Below, one piece after another: positions 17,653 to 27,147 of a DNA stretch of 64,000 bases. The notes under the pieces were generated by a model. It saw nothing but the letters and a program-made list of their open reading frames with translations. It had not been told where the DNA came from and ran no database searches. Positions within the stretch are counted from its first letter, which is position 1, and each line of letters opens with the position of its first letter. A program made the position numbers and the translations under genes. This stretch comes from CAYYJR01 sp964472305. GTDB taxonomy: Bacteria; Armatimonadota; Hebobacteria; CAIYQO01. The stretch is taken from contig CAYYJR010000021.1 of assembly GCA_964472305.1 (NCBI GenBank), positions 7,135-71,134 of the forward strand. The letters are read 5' to 3'.

Positions 17653-20600
17653 TCAGTCTGTCGCGCTGACGCCCTGGTCGGCAATGGACCACTCATATAG
17701 CCTTCCCGGACCCGGGCGCGTTGAAAGGTACCGGCGAAGATTCCGCGCGCTGTCCGCGGTCTCCGTCACCAGGATCATAAAGCCGCCGCCGCCCGCGCCG
17801 GTGAGTTTCGCGCCGACGATGTATGGCCTGACCTCCGCCAGCAACGCCGCGATCGGTGCATTGGTGGTGTGCTCGTCGAGTTCCTGATTCAATTGCCAGT
17901 GGCGGTCGATGAGTTGCCCCAGATAGCGCCACTCTCCTTCACACAGCGCATAGGCCATCTCGGAAGCAAGGGTTTTAATGCTGTGCAACACCTGCACGGC
18001 GCGAGTTTCACGTGCCAGGTAGCGACCGACCACCTGCGCGAGCAGATCCTTCGCGATACGCTGAATACCCGTGTAGTACAGGACGCATCGCTGGGTGAAT
18101 TCATCGAGCCGCTCCGTTGGACACGCCAGCGGTTGTATGCGCAACCGTTGACATGCACCCGGCCCGGTGGTAATGAGTTTGACGCCGGGGAAAATGGCTC
18201 CCGCCTGGTCCTGCCAGCCGCCACCGGTGCTCAGCAGTTGTTCCAATCGCAACACCTGGTCACTCAATGCGTGGTGATCCAGCGACAGGCCGAGCATCGC
18301 CGCCAGCGCCTGCAGCACGGTCGCGGCCAAAATGCTGCTGGTGCCCAGGCCGGACCCCATTGGCAACCGTACTTGCGTCCGAATCTCCAATCCCCCACCC
18401 AGGCCTTCCAGCGTCACCGGCAGCGCCGTTTTCGCGCACAGCAAGCCGGTCATTTGCAGGGCGGCACAGGGAATGGCGAAGGGGTTGCCCGGTCCGAGTG
18501 GAGCGAGAATTGCATCCGCCGTCGCATATTCGATCGATTCGCCGGTATCGTCCGAGATACACCGGATGATCGGTTCATCAAGGCGGCGCATGGACGTGTG
18601 AATGGGATTGACTCCCTCCAGCGTTACGGCCATATTCAGCACGGTGCCGCCCCAGTCGAGACAGAAGGGAGGTGTATCCGACCATCCACCGCCGAGGTCG
18701 ACGCGCACCGGAGCGGAGATTATTGCTTCCTGCCGTTGCCAACGGTGTGCTGCGTTGGCAAACACATCCGCATAGACACCCTGATCGACCGCGCGCCGTA
18801 TACTGTTAAAAGCCGCGGCGTAGGCGCTCTGCGCCTCTGCTGCTAATCCGGCGTTGGCATATAACAGGTGCGCCTGGAAAAATGCGCTGGCACCTTCGGT
18901 CAGGTTCGCCTGCCGCGCGCCGCGCGCCTCCAGCAGGCGCGCGGTGGCCTGCAGCGCGGCGATTCCGGGCGCGTGCGCCAGCAAAGGCCGGATATCAGCG
19001 CCGGAGACGGCAAGCGAATACGCCGTCGCCTGCCACTGGCGCTGCATGCGCCGTGCGCGCGACTCAGCGAGCCCCTGACTGTCCGCCCACTGCGCGCTCT
19101 CGGCGAGTGACAGCCGGGGCTGCGCGGCCCAGCGCAGGGAAGTGTACCCCTCGTCCAGACCCATTAGCCAGCAAGCGCACGTCCATGCCTCCGCGCTATC
19201 GGCGAGGGGAAAAAGCTTCGCGTTCCAGAGCGAGCGCGATCCGGGGGGGACGTCCGGCCAAACCTGCTCGACGGACAGGCCGAGAAAGGCCAGCATCACC
19301 GGCAGCGGTCGACCGAACCAGGTCGCCCCTTCCCCATCCAGCGTAGCCTTCGGATCATCACCGACCCCGTACACCCGGATAATCGTGCCGCGTCGCCCGT
19401 CCGGCAGCGCCACTGGTATCTGATGCACCACGGTGTCCTCTGGCACGCGCACCGGGCCGGGCAAATCAACCAATCCATGTAAAATGGCGCCGGATTCGGC
19501 CGTGACCTGCGCGGAAAGGTCGCATTCGAGCGCGATGGCTCTCGCCCCCAATGTCCCCCCGCCGGTCAACACGCTGTCCACCACAATGCCCTGCGAATGC
19601 AGATCGGGTGGCGTCACCCGTCCCAGGCGCTGCTGTGCCTCATACAGCGAGGAGAAAGACGTCGTTTCGACCATCAGTTGGCGGAACAACTGCGTGGTGC
19701 CGACGTGAGTAAAATCGCCATGCACCAGATCGCACCAGAACGATACCCCGCGCAACGCTTCGGCCAGCTCTCGCCAGGCAGACGGACTCGCGCTATCCGG
19801 CGCCCACTCGCCGGTGAGCGCTCTGGTGAAATGTTCGTAGAGATCGAAGAAGGGGCGCCCGGCCGCGGTATGTTCGAGAATGCCGGGACCGCTCTCCCAG
19901 CGCCCGGTGTGCTGCCGGATGCCGACGAGTGCCATCAGTCGTGCCGCGGTCGGGGTGTCAAAGTACAAGATACCGGAGTCCAGCGCCGCGGTATCCTCGG
20001 GGAGCAGACCACCGGCCGCACGGATCTGGGCTGCGCTGGGTTTTTGCAGGAACGCGTAAACTCGTCCCGCGGGATCCATGACGAAGACGCCATGCTTGCC
20101 CGCGGTTTCCAACGACGAGCGCAGGGCGACGCCGCTGACTCCCGGGCGGTTCCAGTGCAGTTCCGCGGCGTCGAAGGTGACGATCACGTCGCCGGACGTC
20201 ACCACCAGACCGCTGTCGAGCCGTGCCGCCCACGCCGTGGTGAGCGCGAGCATCTCATCGAAGACAGTGCTGGTCTCGCCCCATGGCGTTTTCACCGGCA
20301 AGGCGCTGAAGAGCTTGCCGGTCAACGAATACTGCGGCAAGCGCCGCGAGTCGCCGCCGGAGTGAATCATCAGCACCCGTTGCGTGCGCCACCAGGCCTC
20401 TAACGACTCCGCTCCATTGATGCAGAGGGTTTCTTCCGCCAATCGCCGGAGGGCATTGAGCGTGGCACTGCCGCTGCCGATACGCTCGTCATCAATGTCG
20501 GGCACCACCAGATAGGTCACGTCGGCCGGCACTTTTCCCTGGTCGCGTCGCCAGTGGATTTCCTCGGTGTACCGCGCTGCCTGGCGAGCGGAACTGGCCG

Positions 20601-20733
20601 TGATGACGACGGCCGTCCACCAGGGAAGGTCCGCGTTACGGTCGGCAACGCGCTGAGCATACAGCTCACGGGAGTGCTGTACGATGGAGACCAGATGTGC
20701 AAGATCAGTCGGATCGAAAGCTGTTGTTGGCAT
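17653..20733 (-). CDS. fkp: Bifunctional L-fucokinase / GDP-L-fucose pyrophosphorylase
   Basis: Converts L-fucose to fucose-1-phosphate and then to GDP-L-fucose (salvage pathway), giving a donor for fucosylated surface glycans. The 1026 residues match the length of Bacteroides FKP. The N-terminal pyrophosphorylase has GSGSATL (87-93), HSGGDSRRLP (124-133) and YSLTGK (135-140). Residues ~500-660 are a linker. The C-terminal GHMP kinase has PVRVDLGGGWSDTPP, the ATP loop MGSGLGTSS near 792-800 and GAGGGGF near 980. It is the last of three minus-strand genes (GT9, GT2, fkp) and probably supplies their or a neighbouring transferase. The ribosome site (GGAG 12 bases upstream) is weak. Confidence 0.93.
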   Translation of the reverse strand: MPTTAFDPTDLAHLVSIVQHSRELYAQRVADRNADLPWWTAVVITASSARQAARYTEEIHWRRDQGKVPADVTYLVVPDIDDERIGSGSATLNALRRLAEETLCINGAESLEAWWRTQRVLMIHSGGDSRRLPQYSLTGKLFSALPVKTPWGETSTVFDEMLALTTAWAARLDSGLVVTSGDVIVTFDAAELHWNRPGVSGVALRSSLETAGKHGVFVMDPAGRVYAFLQKPSAAQIRAAGGLLPEDTAALDSGILYFDTPTAARLMALVGIRQHTGRWESGPGILEHTAAGRPFFDLYEHFTRALTGEWAPDSASPSAWRELAEALRGVSFWCDLVHGDFTHVGTTQLFRQLMVETTSFSSLYEAQQRLGRVTPPDLHSQGIVVDSVLTGGGTLGARAIALECDLSAQVTAESGAILHGLVDLPGPVRVPEDTVVHQIPVALPDGRRGTIIRVYGVGDDPKATLDGEGATWFGRPLPVMLAFLGLSVEQVWPDVPPGSRSLWNAKLFPLADSAEAWTCACWLMGLDEGYTSLRWAAQPRLSLAESAQWADSQGLAESRARRMQRQWQATAYSLAVSGADIRPLLAHAPGIAALQATARLLEARGARQANLTEGASAFFQAHLLYANAGLAAEAQSAYAAAFNSIRRAVDQGVYADVFANAAHRWQRQEAIISAPVRVDLGGGWSDTPPFCLDWGGTVLNMAVTLEGVNPIHTSMRRLDEPIIRCISDDTGESIEYATADAILAPLGPGNPFAIPCAALQMTGLLCAKTALPVTLEGLGGGLEIRTQVRLPMGSGLGTSSILAATVLQALAAMLGLSLDHHALSDQVLRLEQLLSTGGGWQDQAGAIFPGVKLITTGPGACQRLRIQPLACPTERLDEFTQRCVLYYTGIQRIAKDLLAQVVGRYLARETRAVQVLHSIKTLASEMAYALCEGEWRYLGQLIDRHWQLNQELDEHTTNAPIAALLAEVRPYIVGAKLTGAGGGGFMILVTETADSARNLRRYLSTRPGPGRLYEWSIADQGVSATD

Positions 20734-20819
20734 GTCGTTACGTCACTCCACACTCGGGCACATGATGCGTTGCCGCGCTGCTCCTGGCACACTCACACAT
20801 ACAATGCGGTTGCTCCCCT

Positions 20820-21827
20820 TCACCTTGAGCGAAGCCATCGCTGGAGCCGGCGTCGCAGGTAGCGCAGCATGGCGACGGGTATCACCGAGGCGGCGAGACC
20901 GCTCGCTGCGCGCGCCTCGCGCCACAGCTTCCACCCCTGGCTTCCCTGGCCCCGCAGCAGCGCCATCGCTCCCAGGCGCACCAGTTCGCCGTAGAGGTAT
21001 GCATCGTGTTCCGCCCGTTCGACCGCGTCCAGCAGTGGCCAGTACCGTTGCGAGACCGTGCTGGTTTCATGCGCCATCGCCGCACCGTGTGCGCACGTTT
21101 TGGATGTCGAGTGAAGGCGGAAACGCGCCACGGGCTGCTTGAGGTACGCGATGGTACACCCGTTCGCCAGCATCCGACAGATCAAGTCCAAATCCATCGC
21201 ATACTGCAGCGATCCATCCATCCCCCCGGCTTTCTCGTACGCGAGTCGCGGGAAGAAGAGGCCCGGCTGATGCCAGCAGTAACGTCCCTCCCAGTACCGC
21301 ACCATGTTCTCAAGTGTGATGCCGGTCTGCCGGATGATGCGCTCGTGCCCGTCGGGGGTGAAGTTGATCACATCGCCGGCAAGGATTGTTGCGTCGCCCG
21401 GCCGCCAGGCCTCGCCAACAGCCGCCAGCGCGCCGGGAAGGTAGCAGTCGTCAGAGTTCAACCAGGCGATGATCTCCGCTGAACTGCGCGAAAATCCCTT
21501 CGCAATCGCATGGCTTTGCCCCTCATCCGGTTCACTCACCCAGCCGGTCAGCCACGGCGCATACTTCTGAATGATCTCGATACTGTTGTCTGCGCTTCCG
21601 CCATCGATGACATAATACTCCAGCCGCGGATAGCCCTGCAATAAAACGGATCGAATCGTTTCTTCGAGATAATGGCCCTGGTTGAATGACGGGGTGATGA
21701 TGCTGATACAGGGCCAGTCCTGCCCGTCGCGCCGTGTGCCGGCAGGCGGCACGGCTTCTTCCGTCCACGGCCAACCGTATCGTCCCGGCGGCGGGGGGGG
21801 CAGTGTCGTCAGGGAAGGATACGCCAT
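20820..21827 (-). CDS. Family 2 glycosyltransferase
   Basis: A cytoplasmic GT-A transferase of 335 residues. It shows ISIITPSFNQGHYLEETIRS at residues ~41-60, YYVIDGGSADNS, HAIAKGFSRSS and AWLNSDDCYLPGAL with the metal-binding Asp pair. The QPGLFFPR stretch is common in this class. The C-terminus is basic (RRRLQRWLRSR) and may touch the membrane. ATG 21827 lies four bases after the stop of the GT9 gene, so the two are translationally linked. The frame is open far upstream, but that part overlaps the GT9 gene. Donor and acceptor are unknown; GDP-fucose from the next gene is one possibility. Confidence 0.9.
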   Translation of the reverse strand: MAYPSLTTLPPPPPGRYGWPWTEEAVPPAGTRRDGQDWPCISIITPSFNQGHYLEETIRSVLLQGYPRLEYYVIDGGSADNSIEIIQKYAPWLTGWVSEPDEGQSHAIAKGFSRSSAEIIAWLNSDDCYLPGALAAVGEAWRPGDATILAGDVINFTPDGHERIIRQTGITLENMVRYWEGRYCWHQPGLFFPRLAYEKAGGMDGSLQYAMDLDLICRMLANGCTIAYLKQPVARFRLHSTSKTCAHGAAMAHETSTVSQRYWPLLDAVERAEHDAYLYGELVRLGAMALLRGQGSQGWKLWREARAASGLAASVIPVAMLRYLRRRLQRWLRSR

Positions 21828-21831
21828 GTGA

Positions 21832-23076
21832 TCACCTCGCCTCCGTGCCAGCGGCTGGCATTCCGGCAGTCTGCTGCCTCGCCAATACCGCGGTGACCGC
21901 GGACTGTACCTGGGTGATCGTGATACCATACAGGCAGTCCGGCGTGCTCCTGGTACATGCGGGACACAGGAAGGTATACTCCCCCTGCGCGCAGGGATGA
22001 CACGGCAGCATCTGCTGCAACACGGTGGCCTGTGCTGTCCATGGGCCAAAACGATGGGAACAACTCGGGCCAAACAGCGCGATAACCGGAATCCCCATCG
22101 CTGCCGCGATATGCATGGGGCCGGAATCATTGCCCAAATAGAGTTGCGCGCGGGCAAGAATGGCGGCCATCTGGCGTAACGTCGTTTTGCCAATGGCATT
22201 GATGATCGGGGGCAACAGTCCTTCGGTGATGCGCACCCCGAGTTCCTCCTCTCCCGGACCGCCGACTAATACGACCTGCGCCTGATGCTGCTCCTGCAAC
22301 CGGCCAAGAAGTCCGATGAATCGTTCGAGAGGCCATTGCTTCAGCGCCGAACTCCCCCCGGCCGGTCCGACCGCGATAAGCAATCGTCCGGGATGCCAAC
22401 CGTGCTCGCGCAGCAATGCCTCGGCGAATGTCTGATCGTCGTCATCAAGCCACAGTTCCGCGTGGTTTGCGTGGGCTGTCCCGCCGAGGTAGCGGAGTAG
22501 CGCGAGATTGCGCTCAACTTCGTGGCACGGATCACGCTCGAGAACGGCGCAAGTCAACATCCGGTCGGTGCCCCGGTCATGCCGCTCCTTCTCGGGTGAC
22601 ACCCGTTCGGAACAGCCGATGCGCCAGCGCGCGCCGCTCAAGTATGCCAGCGGCACGGCATAGTAGTAATCAGCGTCCCAGCGAGGGATGATGGCCAGAT
22701 TAAAACGCTGGCCCCACAAATGCCGCCGGGCAAAGAAGCATGCGCGGACGTGGCGTCTGAGGTGCCCGAAGCGCCGCCGAATGCCGGGATCAAATGCCAG
22801 CACTTCATCAACATATGGACATAACGCAACCAGATTGACGACGGCCGGTTTCACAACCAGGGTAATTCGCGCGTTCGGGAACAGCCGTCGTAACTCCCGC
22901 AGGAATGGCGTCGTTAACACCATATCCCCGATCTCGTCGAGACGGACGACCAGCAGACGGGTGACCGCCTGCTGGTCGTAACGGCCGCCACGCCTCCCCG
23001 CGAGCCGGAAAACCGGCTCGCAGATAAGGAACGTCAGCATCCGCAGGCAATACCCGATGAAATTTTTCACGCTCAT
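21832..23076 (-). CDS. Family 9 (heptosyltransferase-like) glycosyltransferase
   Basis: A protein of 414 residues with the GT9 pattern. The N-terminal domain has RLLVVRLDEIGDMVLTTPFL, the usual start of ADP-heptose:LPS transferases. The C-terminal domain has AVGPAGGSSALKQWPLERF, then YLGNDSGPMHIAAAMGIPV and IALFGPSCSHRFGPW, which bind the nucleotide sugar. A cysteine-rich segment near the C-terminus (PCHPCAQGEYTFLCPACT) recalls that of some O-antigen GT9 enzymes. It is the first gene of the minus-strand trio GT9-GT2-fkp and diverges from the KpsS-like gene. Core or capsule synthesis is likely; the sugar cannot be told from sequence. Confidence 0.9.
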   Translation of the reverse strand: MSVKNFIGYCLRMLTFLICEPVFRLAGRRGGRYDQQAVTRLLVVRLDEIGDMVLTTPFLRELRRLFPNARITLVVKPAVVNLVALCPYVDEVLAFDPGIRRRFGHLRRHVRACFFARRHLWGQRFNLAIIPRWDADYYYAVPLAYLSGARWRIGCSERVSPEKERHDRGTDRMLTCAVLERDPCHEVERNLALLRYLGGTAHANHAELWLDDDDQTFAEALLREHGWHPGRLLIAVGPAGGSSALKQWPLERFIGLLGRLQEQHQAQVVLVGGPGEEELGVRITEGLLPPIINAIGKTTLRQMAAILARAQLYLGNDSGPMHIAAAMGIPVIALFGPSCSHRFGPWTAQATVLQQMLPCHPCAQGEYTFLCPACTRSTPDCLYGITITQVQSAVTAVLARQQTAGMPAAGTEAR

Positions 23077-23311
23077 ACGATTATGCGACCAGTATGCTCA
23101 TGTCACGATTGCATCCTCCCGCCGGGGCGCCATCGGAATGTGGCCGGAGTGATCCCGCGAGAGGTAACGTCTATTTATTTCGCGCTCGCTAATGCTCTCT
23201 CCTGCTCTCGCGCACAATGGGGAAATGGGCTTCCCCGTTGCGCGCCGAAATGGCCGGTCATTTTGCGCGCTGGCCGTAATCCCGCCGGTGACTGATACCC
23301 GGCATCCGCCG

Positions 23312-23341
23312 TTGCCGCGGAGATTCGATTCATTGTATAAT
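23312..23341 (+). promoter_or_regulatory. Promoter of the KpsS-like gene
   Basis: TTGCCG (23312-23317), 18 bases, TATAAT (23336-23341), 27 bases before the chosen start. It lies in the divergent gap with the GT9 gene (23077-23368), for which I see no good promoter of its own. Confidence 0.65.
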
Positions 23342-23368
23342 CACCGCAGTTCTCCGAGGATGCGCATC

Positions 23369-24595
23369 ATGGTGACCACACAGGCCGCACGCAAACAACG
23401 TATCACTTTTCTATCATATTGGCGAGAAGAACAGCATTTTTTTGCGGCATTGATGAAGTGTCTGCCGGATAATGTTATCGGCAGGAATATCAGCGTCCGC
23501 ACACGCAGCCTGGCCCGGTTGCTTTACGCCTTCACGCCATCCTTTCTTCCCACAAAATTATCGGAGGAACACATCGACGCCATGATCCAGATGGATCTGC
23601 GTGAACGCATGGCGCGGACTCCCGCCGGTGATCAGCGCCTGATACGTAAACGTCTACAGAATCGCGCGAAAAAATGGCACCGCTATTTCGCGCATGCGCT
23701 GCGCGGCACCGACTTACTCGTCGTCTGGAATGGTTTCCAAACCACAAAACAGTCCGCGCTCACGGCGGCAAAACTCCTTGGCATCAAGACGGCTTTCATT
23801 GAACTTGGCGCCATCCCGAACACGTTGGCTGTGGATCCGAACGGGATCAATTACAACAATACCCTCTCGGGAAAGCCTGCCGAATTTTTTATGGCGGTAC
23901 CGTTGGATCAGGAGAAAGTCGATGCCCTGCTGTATTCGTCGTTCGATCAACGGTCATTGCGAAAAACGGCAACACCGGTCCAGGAAGCCGAAGAGGATCT
24001 GGCGGGGCTGCCGGAGCGATTCATCCTGTTCGCCATGCAGGTGCACGATGACAGTCAGGTCTTGATGTATTCACCACGGTTTCACTCCATGGTCGATGCC
24101 GTTTCCTACATCGACGCCGCGCTGGCACAGTATCGCATACAGACAGGCGACAATCTGCGACTGGTGGTCAAAGAGCATCCCTCCGATTACGGGCGTATTG
24201 ACTATTCCCCGTTGCGGGATGCCATGCCGGAGGTGGTCTTTCTGCGTCGAACCCCGGTACGCGACCTGATCACCCGCGCGGCAGCCGTGCTCACGATCAA
24301 TTCCTCCGTGGGGATCGAGGCGCTGCGCTATATGCGCCCGGTCATCACGCTGGGCGATGCGTTTTATAATATTCCCGGCATGGTCAGGCACCTGGAGGCG
24401 CACGAATCACTTACCGAGGCGCTGGCGGAGACGTTGGCACGTCCGGTCAACACGGAATTGATCACCCGGTTTCTCTGCTTCCTTCGGTACCAGTACCTTG
24501 TTCCGGGTTCATATTATACGACGGAGCCGTCTTCGCTGCGGCCCGTGGTGGACCGGTTGCTGGATATCCTCCATGACCGTATCGCGTGGCGCTAG
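23369..24595 (+). CDS. KpsS/LipB-like capsule polysaccharide protein
   Basis: A protein of 408 residues resembling the Capsule_synth (KpsS/KpsC, LipB) family: GTDLLVVWNGFQTTKQSAL, then IKTAFIELGAIPNTLAVDP, a C-terminal LRLVVKEHPSDYGRIDY and LTINSSVGIEALRYMRPV, which match the GT-B type nucleotide-binding half of these enzymes. KpsS and KpsC add the beta-Kdo linker that anchors capsules to lipid. ATG 23369 has GAGG nine bases upstream; ATG 23360 is too close to it. The stop codon shares CTAG with the stop of the converging GT4 gene. The match to the family is clear only in the C-terminal half. Confidence 0.65.
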   Translation: MVTTQAARKQRITFLSYWREEQHFFAALMKCLPDNVIGRNISVRTRSLARLLYAFTPSFLPTKLSEEHIDAMIQMDLRERMARTPAGDQRLIRKRLQNRAKKWHRYFAHALRGTDLLVVWNGFQTTKQSALTAAKLLGIKTAFIELGAIPNTLAVDPNGINYNNTLSGKPAEFFMAVPLDQEKVDALLYSSFDQRSLRKTATPVQEAEEDLAGLPERFILFAMQVHDDSQVLMYSPRFHSMVDAVSYIDAALAQYRIQTGDNLRLVVKEHPSDYGRIDYSPLRDAMPEVVFLRRTPVRDLITRAAAVLTINSSVGIEALRYMRPVITLGDAFYNIPGMVRHLEAHESLTEALAETLARPVNTELITRFLCFLRYQYLVPGSYYTTEPSSLRPVVDRLLDILHDRIAWR

Positions 24596-25854
24596 CCGCC
24601 GTGCGCGTGGGCCAGTGCGTACAGCCGATTGATAAAGGCGCGGTAATTGTCTGCCGCGGAGTAACGTTCGGCCCACATAGCCTTGCTCGCCTTGCGCTCG
24701 GCATGGGCAGGATCACGCGCGAAACGCGCCAGCGCGCCGGCGATCTCCTTCGGCGATGGATCGGCAGACAGCAGTATCCCATTCTCCGCGGTGACAATTT
24801 CGGCCATGCCGCTAATGGCCGGTGCGACCGCGGGAATCCCGCAACTCTGCGCTTCCATGATCGATACCGGCACGCCCTCGATTTCGCTCACGTTGACGAA
24901 GACATCGACCGGATTGGTCCGGTAGATCTCGCGGACAGCCTGGTTGGGTACCAGGCCGTGAAAGATCCACCGTGCCGTGTGGGGCAGCAGGCGGCCGGCG
25001 AGTTCTTCGAGCTTGGCGCGTTCGCTGCCGTCACCAATATGATGCCACTCGACCGGCAATCCGGGATGCGCGCGGGTCAGGGCATGCAATCCGTGAATCA
25101 ACAGCGCAATCCGCTTGTGTGATTCCAGGCACGAACAGGAGAAGATGCGGAGAGTGCCGTCGGACGATGGGACAGCATCGAAACCGGGATCCGTCACTCC
25201 CAGTCGCGCCACTTCGCAATGGGGCGCCTGTCGCGGGTGGCGATTCGCCAGGTATTGCCGGGCGAACTCGGAGATGGCAAACACGGCATCCAGGCGTTCG
25301 AGGGTGATCGCCTGGAACGGAATATATCCGGCAGTGGCGCTCTCCTGGTAGACCTCGCGACTATGTGCCCGTGCTACCGCCGTGATGGCAGGCAGCGTCA
25401 GCGTGACCAGTCCCGCAGCATACGCCAGGTCGTCCAGCCAGTAAGCGTAGAGCACGGTGTGCGCGGGGTCGAGTCCGGCGGCGTGAATGAAGCGAACCAA
25501 TCGGCCGGCCAACGCGCGACCTACACGGTGCACCCCCAGCAGGCGCACCAGAGCCGCGGGTCGTGTGAGCAAGCGAGGATCGCTGGTCAACTCGCACACC
25601 ACATGCGCGGAACTGCACGCGGACCACACCCCGGCGGCCAGCTTCGCCAGCTTGCCGGGTCGCGGGCCGGCGATGGCATCCGCAACGCCGACACCGGTGG
25701 GGAGTGCACGTAGCGTGTCCGCGGTACGCTGCGGCAGGAAGATGACCCGCGCGAACAGCCCAGCAAGATACGGCACTTCCGCTTCGAGAAATTGTTCGTC
25801 CTGCCCGTACGGGAACTGGTGCGTCAACACGAGCAGGGTCAAAGTGTCAGTCAT
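24592..25854 (-). CDS. Family 4 glycosyltransferase
   Basis: A GT-B transferase of 420 residues. The N-terminal domain begins LTLLVLTHQFPYGQDEQFLE, a start typical of capsule and colanic-acid GT4 enzymes. The C-terminal Rossmann domain has FSCSCLESHKRIALLIHGL, WHHIGDGSERAKLEELA, WIFHGLVPNQAV and DVFVNVSEIEGVPVSIMEA with the EGVP/E motif that binds the donor phosphate. ATG 25854 comes 43 bases after the stop of the preceding GT4 gene; no clear ribosome site is seen, so coupling is likely. It ends the exporter-linked minus-strand series. Confidence 0.88.
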   Translation of the reverse strand: MTDTLTLLVLTHQFPYGQDEQFLEAEVPYLAGLFARVIFLPQRTADTLRALPTGVGVADAIAGPRPGKLAKLAAGVWSACSSAHVVCELTSDPRLLTRPAALVRLLGVHRVGRALAGRLVRFIHAAGLDPAHTVLYAYWLDDLAYAAGLVTLTLPAITAVARAHSREVYQESATAGYIPFQAITLERLDAVFAISEFARQYLANRHPRQAPHCEVARLGVTDPGFDAVPSSDGTLRIFSCSCLESHKRIALLIHGLHALTRAHPGLPVEWHHIGDGSERAKLEELAGRLLPHTARWIFHGLVPNQAVREIYRTNPVDVFVNVSEIEGVPVSIMEAQSCGIPAVAPAISGMAEIVTAENGILLSADPSPKEIAGALARFARDPAHAERKASKAMWAERYSAADNYRAFINRLYALAHAHGG

Positions 25855-25897
25855 GTGTTGTTCAGCCGCCTGTTGCGTCTCGTTCCGACGAAACGCA

Positions 25898-27124
25898 TCA
25901 CCGTTCGCCGCCAGCCTTCCCGCGTTGATCAAGGGTGGACAGGATCAATGACACGGTCCGCTCGCATAGTTGCTGGGGGGAAAACTCCCGGGCGATGCGT
26001 TCCCGGTTCAACTGCCCCAGTGCCGCGCGTTGAGGGGCATCTCGCGCAAGTAGCAGTATGCAGTCCGCCAGGGCTTCGGCATTACCGACCGGCGCGAGAT
26101 AGGGGGCGCCTTCCGGTCCAACCGCTTCCCGGATGCCGGGAATATCCGTTCCCGCCACCGCCAGCCCTACCGCCATGGATTCGAGCACACCGTTCGGCAG
26201 ACCTTCCGATACCGAACTGAATACCGCCAGGTCCGATGCGTGCAACAGACCCGTGACGTCACGCACGCCACCCAGCAACCGTACGCTCGCATTGAGACCG
26301 AGATCATCAACGAGGTCTATAAGCGCCTGGTGTCCCGCTTCGAAGCGACCGGCAAGCGCAAGCACGGCCGTTCGCCCTTCGCGGGCACAGGCATCGATGA
26401 CCAGCCGCCAGGCGCGCAACAGGGTCTGGTGATCTTTGTATTTACTGAGTGTTGCGACTTTACACACCAGCAACGTCTGTGCATCAACCATGAGCCGTTC
26501 ACGCCACTCGGCGCGAGAGCGCTTCGGCGGCGCCAACTCGATCCCGTTGTGCACGACATGCACGCGGTGCGCCTCTACCCCCAGGCACTCGACCAGAAAC
26601 TGTGCCCCGCGCGTAGAATTGGCAATCAACAACGGGGTGCGCCGGGCGGCGCAACGGCTGTATTTGCCGGCTTCTTCCAGGCCGTACCCCTCGTTCCGCT
26701 GGTTCCAGACACAGAGCTTCGCCCCGGTCATCGGCCAGGTCATTCCGCACACGCGGTTGGGATCCAGCAGATACGGCAGCAGAATATCCGGATGAGCCCG
26801 CCGTAATGCGAAGGTGATGCCGATCAGCCGAAGTACTCTGGAAATATAGCGGCGGCGATATGGATACCGCGACAGTCTACTGGAATGGGGAATGCCATAC
26901 TGGTCGCATAAGTCACTCAATCGCCCGGGACCGGAAAAGCCCCACATCTCCACGTGCGCCCCGCAGGTTTCTTTCAGCAGGCGTGCCATCAACAGCGCCT
27001 GCCGTTCCGCGCCGCCCAGTTCAAAGGTGGCCACCATGACGATAATGCGTTTGCCCGCCAGGCCGTCACGCAGGTGCGGCGCAATCGGCACGACGGTATG
27101 TTGTTGATCCGGTACCACGTTCAT
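25898..27124 (-). CDS. Family 4 glycosyltransferase
   Basis: A GT-B transferase of 408 residues. RIIVMVATFELGGAERQALL near residue 25 is the classic N-terminal signature. The C-terminal domain has VCKVATLSKYKDHQTLLRA, ALAGRFEAGH, VRLLGGVRDV and FSSVSEGLPNGVLESMAVG, the donor-binding E-x7-E region. GGAGG lies eight bases before ATG 27124. It follows asnB by 23 bases in the same operon. Substrates are unknown. Confidence 0.9.
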   Translation of the reverse strand: MNVVPDQQHTVVPIAPHLRDGLAGKRIIVMVATFELGGAERQALLMARLLKETCGAHVEMWGFSGPGRLSDLCDQYGIPHSSRLSRYPYRRRYISRVLRLIGITFALRRAHPDILLPYLLDPNRVCGMTWPMTGAKLCVWNQRNEGYGLEEAGKYSRCAARRTPLLIANSTRGAQFLVECLGVEAHRVHVVHNGIELAPPKRSRAEWRERLMVDAQTLLVCKVATLSKYKDHQTLLRAWRLVIDACAREGRTAVLALAGRFEAGHQALIDLVDDLGLNASVRLLGGVRDVTGLLHASDLAVFSSVSEGLPNGVLESMAVGLAVAGTDIPGIREAVGPEGAPYLAPVGNAEALADCILLLARDAPQRAALGQLNRERIAREFSPQQLCERTVSLILSTLDQRGKAGGER

Positions 27125-27147
27125 ACGATATCCTCCGTGATGGCGTG